DNA of 64,000 bases from Peromyscus leucopus (GCF_004664715.2 NC_051067.1:65056982-65120981), one strand, 5' to 3'; counted from the first letter of the stretch, positions 48,701 through 60,275 are shown. The notes: generated from the letters alone by a model not told the origin. Numbers and translations are program-made.

Positions 48701-51700
48701 GTTACTATATAAGCCTCAGTCATTTTAAATACAAGTGACTTATCCAAGATTAACTTTCACAGTTATTTGGGAAGTGAACATTAATGATGTCTCGTTTCAT
48801 TCGGGTGGTAATTTAATCATGCTGCCTGTAGCTAGCACTTGTCTTTATCGTTCTCTGCAGTAAAAGGACCAGTGCTGTGATGCCACCTTCTGGTATCAAA
48901 GGTCAAAACTTAAGAATTATGGGGAATAGATGAGCTCAGACAATGCCAGTTGGATCTCATATCTACTTTTGTTTAAGTATATCTGGTACCGACAGTCCCA
49001 AATTATCATTACCTGACTGAAGGAAGAAATTTTACACTTTAGGCCCAATTTGGCACACTTTGGTGTATAACTAGGCTTTCTATTTCTCCTCTCTGGAATG
49101 ACCATATATACAAACATATATATACATACATACATGTATTATATACATACAGTTTGGGTACTACATATCCTCAGATCATAATTAAACACATTTTAACAGA
49201 AAAAAATTTTAAACAGTTTTCAAAATGAGTTTTTAATTCATAGGAACTACTGATGGATGAATAGGACATAATAAAACATTAAGGTACTGATAATGAGGAT
49301 AAAATTAGCTCACCTGTGGATGTGCAATTATTCTTGAACTGTACTTTAGCAATATGCCAAAGACTCTGGTCTTGTTATTCAGGACTAAGTCATTTGTCCT
49401 GAAGTCTTGGGATTATAACTTGTCTGGCTTGTGTCAGGCCCAGAGTTTGAGCTCTAGTACTGTGTGTGTATTGATCAGAGGGGTGATTAATAGATAATAA
49501 AACAATTCTTATGTCCATTATGTCCATTCTTGCTTAATATTAAAATTACTCAAATTTTCATAGGCAAATTTATTGCAATAAGTAATGTTTTTATTAATAT
49601 CCACAAATTAAGAAAACAACAGGCCAGCAAGATGGCTTTAGTGCATAGAGGCACCTGCCACCAAGCTGGAGTACCTGAATGGGACCCACCTGGTGGAAGG
49701 AGAGAACCAACTCTTGCATGTTGTCCTCAACTTGCATACATGTATTATGGTGTATACATGTGGACCCATGACAGTATACACATATATACAAATAAATGTC
49801 ATGTAAAAAAAAAAACAACTGCCGGGCGTTGGTGGCGCACGCCTTTAATCCCAGCACTCGGGAGGCAGAGGCAGGCGGATCTCTGTGAGTTCGAGGCCAG
49901 CCTGGGCTACCAAGTGAGCTCCAGGAAAGGCGCAAACCTACACAGAGAAACCCTGTCTCGAAAAACCAAAAAAAAAAAAAACAAAAAACAAATGATGCTT
50001 AATCACCTTGATACTTATTTTTTAATTCTATGTGTATTGGTGTTTTGCCTGTATGTATGTCTGTGAGGATGTCGGATCCCCTAGAACTAGAGTTACAGTT
50101 GTGAACTGCCTTGTGGGTACTGGGAATTGAACCTGGGTCCTCTGGAGGAGCAGGCAGTGCTCTTAACCACTGAGCCATCACTTCAGCCCCCCATTTTGAT
50201 ATTTCTGAGCTTACATTACCTTAGGGCCTGTGGATATGTGCTAGCTACTCTAAAATAAAAAAGTGGTTACTGAAAGACATCCTTTCAGAATTTACTCCTG
50301 TACATGAACTGCCTTTTACATTAGGCCCTTAGCAACAGTGTCTGCTGATGTCACTGTGTGTAAAGAAATTTCAGAAACCATGGTGGCCAATAACATTCTA
50401 GGTGATAGAAAGTGAATCTTTGCTGTCCTTTATGCCTCCTACTTAAGCTACTCGTAGGTTTCTCTAAATGAAGTCAGCATTTATTAAAATATTAATGTCT
50501 GGTAATAATATAATGTGAGCTGCAGTGTCACTTTTATTCTTGGGAACCACATACAAAGTAGTAATTGGTTTCAATAATGTTTAATTCAATATCTGTAAAA
50601 TATTTAACATACAGTCATTTTTAAAGGTTAGATATTTTACACACACACACCCCATTCTTGAAATTCAGTGTAGTATTTATGCACAAAGTATATCATTTGA
50701 GAGCAGCCACATTTCAGGTTCTCGGTAGCTACATGTGGCCAGCTGACTTTTTTTTATCCAGTTTATCTTTAGAACATCTAAGGGATGTGTGGCCATGACA
50801 TTGAGGGTATAAGTTCCCACATGTCCAGTAACCATTATTAACTTATAGCCCTTCGAGACTGCCTGCAACTATGCTGGCCACGGGCCACTAGCCTAACGTT
50901 TGCTTTGGGACCACCTATTTCCATGAACAAGGTGAATACTTTTTTGTTTGACCTAATACTATTTAGTAAAACAATCATAGGTTTCAGTGCCTTTATGTTT
51001 CCCTAGATAGGGCTTTTTGGCCTGTTGCCAAATATCACATCTCACTAAATAGTATGTTTCTGATGACATACAAAAGTTGTTTGTCTGACTTATACTTTAC
51101 TCTTAGAAACTTGTGGCTCTTCACACATTTTGAATTATTAAGAGAAATGCCATTTTTAGAGACTGTCATAATCTGATTTGTATTTTCTTTCCTGTTTGAA
51201 GGGTGTGGAATATTATCTTGTAAAATGGAAAGGATGGCCAGAGTCTACAAATACTTGGGAGCCCTTGAGAAACCTCAAGTGTCCACAGCTGCTGCAGCAG
51301 TTCTCCAGTGACAAGAGTAGTTACTTATCTCGGGTAAAGAAAGGCAAGGCAGTCACTCCAAAAAACAGTAGCAAGCCCTTGCCACCTGCTGTCGCTGAGT
51401 ACATTGTAAATAAAGCCAAGCAAAGAATAGCTCTGCGGAGATGGCAAGATTACCTCAACAGAAGAAAGAACCACAAAGCCATGATATTTGTTGAAAATAC
51501 CGTTGACTTGGAGGGCCCGCCTTCAGACTTCTACTATATTAATGAATACAGGCCAGCTCCAGGAATCATTTTAAACAATGAAGCTACCTTTGGATGTTCG
51601 TGTACAAACTGCTTCTTTGAAAAGTGTTGTCCTGTTGAAGCTGGAGTTGTTTTGGCTTATAATAAAAAGCAACAAATTAAAATCAAACCTGGGACTCCCA

Positions 51701-54700
51701 TCTACGAATGCAACTCAAGGTGCCTATGTGGACCTGATTGTCCCAATAGGATTGTACAAAAAGGCACACAATATTCACTGTGCATCTTTAGAACTAGCAA
51801 TGGTTGTGGCTGGGGTGTAAAAACCCTTGTGAAGATTAAAAAAATGAGTTTTGTCATGGAATATGTTGGAGAGGTACATTAAATTCATCCTATGCATATG
51901 AACTTTATACTCTCGAAAAGTTACTTTTCTACCTCAAAATATATACTTGATATATATTTTGATGTTATCATTTGCAGATATGTAGAAATTCATTTTCAGG
52001 TTTAGGAGAAAGATTCACTGACATAGTTAGAAATGTAAAACTTTATATGAGCAAATAGATAATAAATTAACTTAATAGTTGGCATTCTTCATAGCCATTG
52101 ACCAAGGCATATTTTTTATTAAAAAAATATACACACACATATATATTTGGTTTTTTTGAGACAGAGTTTCTCTGTGTAGCCCTGGGTGTCCTTGAACTCG
52201 CTCTGTAGACCAGGCTGGCCTTGAGCTCAGTGATCCGCCTGCCTCTGCCTCTGCCTCCGGAGTGCAGAGTGCTGGGATTAAAGGCATACACTACCACTAC
52301 CTTGTGCCCATATTTTTTTAAGCATAACAACTATATTTATACAAATGTCCTAAGAAGGAAATCAGGCCAACCTATAGACATGCTGACATTGAAACTTTGA
52401 AGTTACAATTATTTTATTATTTGGTCCAATATGATTAAAATTTCTATTTTGTATCAATATGAAGGACATTACTGAGTAGAAAATTTTTGAGTGTTGTCAA
52501 ATGTGTACAAAAGCATTTACTGTATCTAAAAAACGCTACCCTAAACTTCAGCCACTTTGAACTGCAGATAATTCTCTAATTACCAAATACTAGCATATTT
52601 ACTTTGATAATTATCATATGCATAAGTATCAAAGTAGTGGTCATCATGGGCCACAGCTAAGGACCTTAGTATATTAACCCCCAATCTTCAACTTTGTGAA
52701 AGAGGAGTTATCTCCACTTCTATGAATGAATCATCTGAGGCACAGAGATTTTTAGCTTACAACAGCAGCCAGATTTAGTTGATAATATATATCACTTTGA
52801 CTACTGTCGGTGTATTCAGTGAACCAATAATCAAGCTGTAATTTTTTTTTTTAAGATTTACTTATTTATTGTGTATACAGTGTTCTGTTTGCCTGGACGC
52901 CAGAAGAAGGCGCCAAATCTCATTACAGATGGCTGTGAGCTTCCATGTGGTTGTTGGGACTTGAACTCAGGACCTCTGGAAGAGCAGTCAGTGACCTTAA
53001 CCTCTGAGCCATCTCTCCAGCCCTAAAGCTGTAATCTTAAGATTAGCAGAATTGCAGATAATACTGTGACAGATCCTGTGGTAATAGGGATGGAACCTAG
53101 CCAGTGCCTGGTACTCTACTGTGGAGTTAGTGTCTCTAGCCCTGGGGGGTGATTTTGAGTTGAAGCATTTCCTAAATATCTTCAAAGCTTTTCAGTTGGT
53201 TTATTGCATATTTAGCATAAAGTCTCTGTTATGTAACCAGTTTCCATTTGTTATTACTCATAGATAGGAACAATATGCCTTCAGAACAGTGGTTATCTAC
53301 CTGTGGGTCATGACCCTTTGGGGTCGAATAACTCTTTCACAGGGATCACTTAGCAGATATTTACATTACGATTCATAGCTGTAGCAAAATTACAGTTATG
53401 AAGTAGCAATGAAAATAATTTTATGGTTGGGGGTGACTATAGCTGGAGAGTTTTCTCTCCGGGTCCCGCCAAGCCCCAGCAGTCCGACAGCCCACTTATA
53501 AAATAAACACACAGACGCTTATATTATTTAAACTGTTTGGCCTAATGGCTCAGGCTTCTAGCTATCTAGTTCTTACATCTTAAATTAATCCATTTCCATA
53601 AATCTATACCTTGCCATGTGGCTCGTGGCTTACCGGCATCTTCACATGCTGCTTGTCATGGCGATGGCTGGCAGTGTCTCCCTCTGCCTTCCTATTCTCT
53701 CAATTCTCCTCTCTGTTAGTCCTGCCTATACTTCCTGCCTGGCTACTGGCCAATCAGTGTTTTATTTATTGACCAATCAGAGCAACACATTTGACTTACA
53801 GACCACCATCCCACAGCAGGTGACCACGGCATAAGGAACTGTATTAAAGGGTCACAGCATCAAGAAGGTTGAGAACTACTGATTTAGAGGATATTGAGAG
53901 TGCATCCTCTTATAAAGGTAGTCTTCTGTTCATCTCTATGCTGTAGAGCATTCATCTCTATCTTGTGGGTAGCTTCTTGCACAGCCTGTTTATAATGAAG
54001 GTAGTACCGTATTTCAGCTTACCTCAAAGTTCATTTTTAGTCTTTAATCTTACTTTCCCTCATTTTTATACTTTTTTTCTATCTAGCTATTAGTTTGTAT
54101 GAATGTTTGTTTTAATGACACTTGAATTTCTTTTAAAATGTTTGTAGGTATGTTAACAGCTTAATGATGTTTCCTTGGTTCCACAATAGCTCCATACTGT
54201 TCTGTGGTTCTGCAGAACACTGTGCCACCTGTAGCTCCACTACGCAAGAGGCTGAGGTAGAAAGACCTATGGAGTCCAGAAGTTTGAGAGATCCTATCAC
54301 AGAAAGAAAAACCTGTAAAACTATAGTTCTATTGTTGTTGTTTTTATCTCCTTAGGTAATCACAAGTGAAGAGGCTGAAAAGCGTGGACGGTTATATGAC
54401 AACCAAGGAATCACATACCTTTTTGATCTGGACTATGAATCTGATGAATTCACAGTGGATGCAGCTCGATACGGAAATGTGTCTCATTTTGTGAATCACA
54501 GTGTAAGGAACACGTATAGATAAGACAAATAACTTAGTACTGTTTGGATGACTTTTTCTTAACTGAAAGATAATCTTTTTTTTTTTTTTTTTTTTTGGTT
54601 TTTCGAGACAGGGTTTCTCTGTGTAGCTTTGCGCCTTTCCTGGGACTCACTTGGTAGATCAGGCTGGCCTCGAACTCACAGAGATCCGCCTGGCTCTGCC

Positions 54701-57700
54701 TCCCGAGTGCTGGAATTAAAGGCGTGCGCCGCCGCCACCACCACCCGGCGAAAGATAATCATTTTTATACAGCCATTCTCATAGTATTTTAATATAAGGG
54801 CTGCTCCTGTTAAGTCAGGGCATTATTGTTATAATATGAACATACGTATTGAGGTTTAACAGCTACTGTGTTCTACCACAGTCTTTATATCTCACTTCAT
54901 TTAAGCTTTCCAGTAACTTTATAGGGTAGATAGATAACTTCACAACAGAAGAGGGGAGTTATTAAGCAAAGGAGTTAAGTAAAAGTTTTAAGAATCTCAA
55001 CAAAGTTATCTTATAGAAGTTAATACTACTAAATTTCACAGTGTGTGGTAAACCTTTACCTCATCCACATTTTATTCTTCATAGTCTGTTACCTAGTTAG
55101 TTGTAGTCCAAAAATACCCAGTGGGAATTTCTAGAAATAAATCATTCTTAGTTTTAAGTTGCTTGCTATTCTGATTAGTAGCTGAAGTCTCCGACTGGAA
55201 ATGTGACCCATCCTTTTGTCTACACTGTGTTTGCTACTTGTCAGTAAGTCAGTGGCTCTCTGCATCATCAGCAACCATCATAGTATTTCTTACATTCAGG
55301 TGACCTTACTTTACTCAGCAGTTGTCCAGAGCCACAAGATTAGTAATGCTAGCAATTTGGATTTGCCAAAGTGTTCCCTTTAAGCCACAAGGTGAAAGTA
55401 CAATAAGATATTTTCATAGAGCTAGACCACTCATATAACTGAAATTGTTCAGTTGTTAGTTGTTAATCTTTTACTGTGTCTGAATTAACAGTAACTTATC
55501 ATAAGCATATATGTATAGGACAAACCCCTAGCAATATAGGGTTTGGTACTATTGCCAGTTTCAGGCACCTACTGAGGATCTTGAATTATACTCCCATGGA
55601 TATGGGTGGGTTACTGTACAGCTTAAGGTAACAGGGTTGTTTTTTGTTTTGTTTTGAATGTCAGTGTGTTGACATTTTTAAATAAAATTTAAGGATTTCT
55701 AGAGCATTCAAGCATTTAGGACTATTTCCCTAAATTAGTATTCTTTAGTTTTTAGTTTATGTTTGAGAAAGTAAGATCTGCAGTCTTTTTTTAAAGATTT
55801 ATTTATTATGTATATAGTGTTCTGCTTGCATCCTACATGCCAGAAAGGGATACCAGATCTCATTACAGATGGTTGTGAGCCACCATGTGGTTGCTGGGAA
55901 TTTAACTCTGGACCTCTGAAAGAGCAGCCAGTGCTCCTAACCTCTGAGCCCCAATCTGTTTTTTTGAAGATTTTATTTGTGTGTGTGTACATGTGTGCAC
56001 AGGTGCCTGTGAAGGCCAGAGGGCAGGCATCAGACCCCCTAGAGCTAGAGCTACAAGTGTTTGTAAGCTTCCTAATGGGGCATGCTCAACTAAACTCAGG
56101 TCCACTGCAAGAGCAACAAGTGCTCTTAATTGCTGAGCCATCTGGCCAGACCCTTAGTACCACAATTCCAGAATCTTCTACTTTATAAAACTTGTTTCCG
56201 GGCTGGAGAGATGGCTCAGAGGTTAAGAGCACTGACAGCTCTTCCCGAGGTCCTGAGTTCAATTCCCAGCAACCACATGGTGACTCACAACTACCTGTAA
56301 TTTGATCTGGTGCCCTCTTCTGGTGTGTAGGCAGAAAACTGTATACATAATAAATAAATAAATCTTTAAAAAAACAAACAAACAAACAAAAAACTTGTTT
56401 CCAAAAACTAAGGGAAATTAATGATTACTGGGCACCTTCTGAGTACCAGACAATAAACCTAGTGAGGTTGGTACTTTTTTCGCCATTATATATACATGAC
56501 AGATAATAAAGGAAGTATGTCTTAGATAGTACGTCATATAGCTAATCTTAGAAGATGTAGCCAAGCTAAAATGTCTGGTGGATTGCTCACCAAGAGTTGT
56601 GTGTGAGTATCAGTGAAATGTAAGAGACTGTCTAGACTCCCTTTTTGATTGCCTGATTTGTTTAAACGTTTGTGTTAAATAATTTCTTCTTAATGACAAA
56701 TTTGAGATTTAGCTATCCCTCAGTTAGTTTTAGGACTCCTTACAGGTACCAAAATCCTTGTAAGTTCCTTGTGTTAAATTTGAGACATATGTAAAAACCC
56801 ATACAACCTCTTTTATACTTTAAATCATCTGTAGATTACTTCTAATGCCTAATAGATTGTAAATAGTTACATTGTATTGTTTACAGACTGAGGACAAAGT
56901 CACTCAGCTTGTACATGTGCAAGACTGTGGTGTGATCTTTCTTTTCTATAAATACTTTTATAATCTATAGTTAGTTGACTCTGCAATTGGATGAGTCCAG
57001 ATGTGGGACCCATGAGTCCAGAAGGCCAGCTCTAATACCCAACACATACTTCCTACTCAGGAATGATTAAACACCAGTTTAGATTTCTTGGTGGGACTCC
57101 CTAGATCTTTCTTCTTGCATATTCTGTAGTTTGGTGTTCTCAAAATCCTAAACAAGTCCAAAACGTTGAAGCATGAAACTATGTAAGATAAAATTTGAGT
57201 TCCATGGTGCTGATTTTATTTTAAAATAATTATTTAAAATATATAAACATATACATATGCCTTATTGAAAGAGTTACAAGTGAAATTGTCCATGTTATAG
57301 ATGGAAATTATATTAAAATTCTCCAGGGGAAAAAAAAAACTAAGACAAAAGCGACATATTGAATACTTGATTTGTTTTATCTTTTTGTTTTTATGTACGA
57401 TACCTTCTTATACATGAAAAGTGTATTTTGAATGCACATGTCATAGGAAGCAGCTTGATTTGCATGAGAACTTAAAGTGATCATGTGGGAAGTAAACCAT
57501 GTGATGTGGTACATAGATGAGCACCTTTGTACCAGTTTCACTTAAGTAGACTTTATTCTTTTGTAGTGTGACCCCAATCTTCAGGTGTTTAGCGTTTTCA
57601 TCGATAATCTTGATACTCGGCTTCCTAGGATAGCACTGTTTTCCACGAGAACCATAAAAGCTGGAGAAGAGCTGACTTTTGATTATCAAATGAAAGGTAT

Positions 57701-59211
57701 GGATTTCAAGAGTAATTCCATTGGTATTGGTTTCAGTATGACAGTGAAGGCAAATCTTCGGCTCACAAACCAAACTAACAGCGAAGATAAAAGAAATCAG
57801 TGGGGTGGGGTGGGATACACAAAACAAATTATATGTGGAGAAGATGAAACACATTACTCTGTACTAATTTAAAAATCTTGGGAGGCAGAGGCAGGCGGAT
57901 CTCTGTGAGTTCGAGGCCAGCCTGGGCTACCAAGTGAGTTCCAGGAAAGGCGCAAAGCTACACAAGAGAAACCCTGTCTCGAAAAAAAAAAAAAAAAAAA
58001 AAAAAAATCTTTAAAAATGAAAGAAATTGGGGGTGGAGGAGTATCTGCCCAAAGCCTATCTGACAGCTAAAGCTAGCACATGGGTCTACTTTCCAAGTCA
58101 CTGCAGCCTGGTTTTTCTTAGGACTTCCATTTTGGAAGCTGACTTATCATAACATCTTTTCTCAATACAATTAGTATTAATAAAAATGTAGTGTTAGTAA
58201 AAATCAATAAAAATAAAAAGGATTTGAACTTTTACTAATAGATAAATATTGACAAGATTGAAAGTATGATTTCAATTAAATATGAATTATTCTAGTCCTT
58301 CTTGAATCTAGCTTTTTAAAGTAATTATATTGACTGTACTGTGATTGTATTTTCTATGAACAATATGCTTTATATGCTGTTCCTACTTGGCCTCACTGCC
58401 TGTGCTTAGTGGTATATAAAAAGAATAATTGTGCATTGGACTTTCTCAGTAAACTTTTATCATGGCAGATATTCACCTTAGCCTAAACCATCCTTTCAAG
58501 ATAACTCAGAATGAATTGTCTCAGGATGTTCACATAAGTACAAAACTATTTTCCTTGGGAGTTAACCAATACCTTAAGAAAGTAAGCACCATTGCTAGCT
58601 CCAGGACAGCCAGGGTTACAAAAAGAAACCCTGTCTCAGAAAACCAAAACCAAACAAAACAGAAGATTTAAAATCTGTTCTAAAGTATCTTTTTTTATTT
58701 ACTTGTTTGTTTGAGACAGGGTCTCACTATGCATCCCTGGCTGGCTTGGAACTCACTGTGTAGCCCAGGATGGCCTCAAACTCAGAGACCCACCTGCCTC
58801 TGCCTCCCGAGTGCTGAGATTAAAACGTGCCTGACCATGCCCAGCTAAAATATCTTTTTTAAGATAAAGATTTGTGTATGTGTCCATGTTTTGTGTATGT
58901 GTCCATGTGAATACAGGTACCCACAGAGGCCAAAACGGGGGCATGGGATCCCCTGGAGCTGGCGTTTCAGGCAGTAGTAAGCTGCCTGACATGGATACTA
59001 GGAACTGAACTCTGGTCCTCTAGAGGAGCATAACTATTCTTTACTTGCTAAGCCATCTTCAAGCCCCTATTCTAAAATATCTGTTTCCCTCTCTGTATTT
59101 CCAGGTTCTGGAGAATTATCTTCAGATTCTGTTGACCACAGCCCTGCCAAGAAAAGGGTCAGAACTGAATGTAAATGTGGGGCTGAGACTTGCAGAGGTT
59201 ACCTCAACTGA
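36619..59211 (+). CDS. SUV39H2: SUV39H2 histone H3K9 methyltransferase, 6 exons
   Basis: Nuclear SAM-dependent enzyme that trimethylates H3 Lys9 in pericentric heterochromatin, especially in germ cells. Short-form exons: 36619-36649, 39025-39170, 51202-51873, 54356-54502, 57567-57696, 59105-59211. All are GT-AG and phases agree. The sum is 1233 nt, 410 codons plus TGA, the human length. Domains: chromodomain about 47-105 (Y51, W68 and W71 cage residues), pre-SET with all nine cysteines (C191, 193, 196, 201, 202, 229, 233, 235, 239), SET with GWGV 262-265, NHSC 330-333 and ELTFDY ending at Y372, and post-SET C398, C400, C405. All catalytic and zinc residues are present, so it is predicted active. 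A Cys (261) before GWGV matches what I recall of mouse, where human has Arg. The 12-kb intron 2 splits the chromodomain. Confidence 0.97.
36770..36816. repeat. (GGCTCC)n hexanucleotide repeat
   Basis: Imperfect tandem hexamer GGCTCC in the first exon's alternative coding part. In the long-isoform frame it encodes a Pro-Ala repeat ([17 protein letters not shown]). All three plus-strand frames remain open across it. Confidence 0.9.
37241..39024 (+). other. SUV39H2 intron 1 remainder, no repeat recognised
   Basis: AT-rich, apparently unique intron with no SINE or LTR that I can recognise, which is unusual for this window. It could hold conserved promoter-proximal elements. Confidence 0.4.
39590..39715 (+). 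repeat. MIR-like fossil
   Basis: 'caaacttatttaattgcttt' and 'cttaaaatgagttggtc' follow the MIR core order weakly. Confidence 0.4.
39837..40262 (+). mobile_element. LTR-like element in SUV39H2 intron 2
   Basis: About 426 bp, TGTAACACA...ATCACCACA, flanked by CTGTTG (39831-39836) and CTGCTG (40263-40268), a one-mismatch 6-bp duplication. The body contains AATAAAAA near the start, 'ggagccagatattggggtga', and a B1-like segment 'gggattaaaggtgtgtgcc'. I associate this text with cricetid genomes. Family and exact ends are tentative. Confidence 0.65.
40480..40690 (+). repeat. ID_B1-like SINE
   Basis: 'ggtggcatagacctgtaatc' to 'cggcatgtataaagcccc' indicates a diverged B1-related plus ID-type composite. 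Confidence 0.6.
40996..41172 (-). repeat. B2 SINE with 13-bp target duplication
   Basis: Antisense B2 ('gtatacagtgttctgtctgc', 'ccaccatgtggttactggga') bounded by ATGGTTTCTTTTT at 40983-40995 and 41173-41185. Confidence 0.93.
41457..43190. mobile_element. Ancient L1 fragment broken by SINEs
   Basis: Pieces matching old mammalian L1 text: 'ttattgagatataatttgct' at about 41460, 'ttacattgtatggatacatc' and 'ttcatttctcttgaagtgga' at about 42240-42660, and 'caaatcccttgtcagataac' at about 43075. They are interrupted by antisense RSINE/B4 elements (41705-41915, 41990-42230, 42763-43008) and a (TG)n run (42722-42760). Confidence 0.65.
43275..43490 (+). repeat. MIR SINE fossil
   Basis: 'actgcctagattcaaattct' through 'cagtttctttatgaaataag' follows the MIR consensus order. 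Old. Confidence 0.6.
43510..43725 (-). repeat. B3 SINE, antisense
   Basis: 'gtgaaccacctgatgtgggt', 'ctgggaactgaacccagatc' and 'gcaagtgctcttgatttatg' identify B3. Confidence 0.85.
44084..44120 (+). repeat. 37-bp micro-retroinsertion: B1 scrap plus poly(A)
   Basis: Twenty bases of mid-B1 sequence (TCGAGGCCAGCCTGGTCTAC) plus C and a poly(A) run, flanked by perfect 13-bp duplications AAAGAATGAAAAG (44071-44083 and 44121-44133). Both the 5' and 3' parts of B1 are missing. Confidence 0.85.
45525..45672 (-). repeat. B1 SINE, antisense
   Basis: 'gggtttctctgacagctctg', 'aaaccaggctggccttgaac' and 'aattaaaggcatgtgccacc'. Confidence 0.9.
45680..46206 (-). repeat. Two antisense B3/B2-class SINEs
   Basis: 45680-45855 and 46000-46206 each show 'gggaattgaacccaggtcct'- or 'gggaactgaacctgggtcct'-type cores and '...ctgagccatctctctagccc' ends. 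A short CCAT-rich stretch lies between them. Confidence 0.85.
46381..46540 (+). repeat. B1 SINE
   Basis: 'cacacctttaatcccagaac' and 'ttggaggccagcctggtcta' with a poly(A) tail. Confidence 0.92.
46925..47135 (+). repeat. B2 SINE
   Basis: 'ggagaaatggctcggtggtt' and 'ctactgccctcttctggcct'. Diverged. Confidence 0.85.
48404..48562 (+). repeat. B1 SINE
   Basis: 'tggcctggcagcagtggcac' through 'gatccaggaaaggcaccaaa' and a poly(A)/AAAG tail. GAAATAT on both sides is the probable target duplication. Confidence 0.9.
49620..50192. repeat. SINE cluster: B2/B3 (+), B1 (+), B3 (-)
   Basis: 49620-49815 is a plus-strand B2/B3-type element, 49822-49985 a near-consensus B1 ('ggtggcgcacgcctttaatc', 'ccaggaaaggcgcaaaccta'), and 50010-50192 an antisense B3-type element. 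The B1 inserted next to the older element's A tail. Confidence 0.88.
52150..52312 (-). repeat. B1 SINE, antisense
   Basis: 'ttttgagacagagtttctct', 'gaccaggctggccttgagct' and 'gggattaaaggcatacacta', in SUV39H2 intron 3. Confidence 0.92.
52843..53025 (-). repeat. B2 SINE with 10-bp target duplication
   Basis: Antisense B2 ('gtatacagtgttctgtttgc', 'tctgagccatctctccagcc') bounded by AAGCTGTAAT at 52833-52842 and 53026-53035. Confidence 0.92.
53287..53881. mobile_element. hAT-type DNA transposon fossil split by an LTR
   Basis: Terminal inverted repeats CAGTGGTTATCTACCT (left) and the inverse of AGGTTGAGAACTACTG (right) are of the hAT-Charlie type. Flanking octamers CTTCAGAA and ATTTAGAG agree at 5 of 8 sites and resemble the nTCTAGAn target. 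The family is a rodent-wide non-autonomous element, and it is split by the LTR at 53438-53818. Confidence 0.75.
53438..53818 (-). mobile_element. Solo LTR nested in the hAT fossil
   Basis: 381 bp bounded by perfect 6-bp duplications GGTGAC (53432-53437 and 53819-53824). On the minus strand it begins TGCTGTGGGATGG and ends GCTATA, where ACA would be expected, so it is an ERVK-like solo LTR antisense to SUV39H2. No internal retroviral sequence is present. Confidence 0.87.
54576..54749 (-). repeat. Young B1 SINE with 11-bp target duplication
   Basis: Near-consensus antisense B1 with a long T run, bounded by GAAAGATAATC at 54565-54575 and 54750-54760. It starts only 74 bp after the exon 4 donor of SUV39H2. 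Confidence 0.95.
55787..56155 (-). repeat. Adjacent antisense B2 and B3 SINEs
   Basis: 55787-55951 is B2 ('aaagatttatttattatgta', 'gagccaccatgtggttgctg') and 55955-56155 is B3 ('gcctgtgaaggccagagggc', 'gcaagagcaacaagtgctct'). Confidence 0.9.
56200..56389 (+). repeat. B2 SINE with 13-bp target duplication
   Basis: Near-consensus B2 with an 'aataaataaataaatcttta' tail, bounded by AAAACTTGTTTCC at 56187-56199 and 56390-56402. Confidence 0.95.
57879..58002 (+). repeat. 5'-truncated B1 SINE
   Basis: Begins inside B1 at 'tgggaggcagaggcaggcgg' and runs through a long poly(A). AAAAATCT on both sides (57871-57878 and 58003-58010) is the target duplication. It lies 180 bp after SUV39H2 exon 5. Confidence 0.9.
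58595..58846. repeat. B1 tail fragment and antisense B1
   Basis: 58595-58660 is a plus-strand B1 3' piece ('agctccaggacagccagggt'). 58697-58846 is a full antisense B1, flanked by an A-rich 'AAARTATCTTTTTT' duplication. Confidence 0.85.
58862..59068 (-). repeat. B3 SINE directly before SUV39H2 exon 6
   Basis: 'ggatcccctggagctggcgt', 'aggaactgaactctggtcct' and 'tgctaagccatcttcaagcc' identify B3. Its end is about 36 bp upstream of the exon 6 acceptor, so only a short native polypyrimidine tract remains. Confidence 0.85.
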
Positions 59212-60275
59212 AACTTCAGGAAATGGAGATCATGAATGTGTTTTGTTTTGTTCTAAGAACTGAAAAAGTATTTGGGATGCCTTTCTATTATCAAGATTTT
59301 ATGTATATTAATGTACAACTTGTGTCTCAAGGTATTTACAAAGTACATTACTGTTGCTTCTAAAAAGGGACTGCAGGACCACATAAACAGAATATATTTG
59401 GTGGTTATATACTAAATATGGAAAGTGAACTATTTACAAATCACCATATACTTAGTTAAGAAATCTGAATAGACAAGTGTCCCCTTTAGTGTTTGAAAAG
59501 AATGAGAGAGTGGATGTTATGAAACCTTTTACCATGACTCAGATAATTCAGTTTAGGCAAATGCACAAATTTTATTTTGTTTTACTATATTGTTCCTGCT
59601 TAATACTCACTGATCTTGTATTTGAGACAAAGAAGCAACACTGAATTTTTTTACTATATTTTCTACTTTTACATTAAAATATTGGCATCTTAATGATATA
59701 TTTCAGGTATAAAAGTAAATATGAAAGATTTTCTTTCAGCTTGATCTCATTTTGAAGCAATAGATACCATTACAAAGATTGTATGTCTGAACCTGAAATT
59801 CTTAAAAGATTTTTTAAATCCTGTTCAAGAAAAATCTCTAATCACCTTCTCTAGAAGTCCATAGTGGCTGGCCATTATGCTTCTTTGAAAGGACATAATA
59901 GTGTGACTAAGAGGACCCGTCAGAGTGCCAGGCAGGGTACATGAGTACAAAGTGAGCCACAGCATGAACGAGGTCCACAGAGTACCTCATCAAAACCGAA
60001 GAGCAAGATCCCGGGGAGCACCTGTCCCCAGTGGCAGTGTGAGTCACATCATGTTAATGTCACTGTCCGGCAGTTTTCACATTTCCTTTCTACTAAATTC
60101 AGTTATTTTCGCATTTTCTGCATGTCCTTGAAAAGTAACCTATATTTGAACAGATACTTGTTTTATACAAGATTTTTTAGATAAGATAAAACTAAGTTTG
60201 GCCAAAGTTACGTCTGATTGAACTTTTATTAACCTATGGGGATTAGATGGGATTTTTCCCTGTGTAGTAAAACCC

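Noticed and set aside
49530..50066. 178-codon plus-strand frame
   Set aside because: Its translation is mostly B2/B3 and B1 SINE sequence.
57585..57872. SUV39H2 exon 5 reading through into intron 5
   Set aside because: The donor at 57697 is good, and joining to 59105 restores the expected post-SET cysteines. The read-through peptide has no family similarity.
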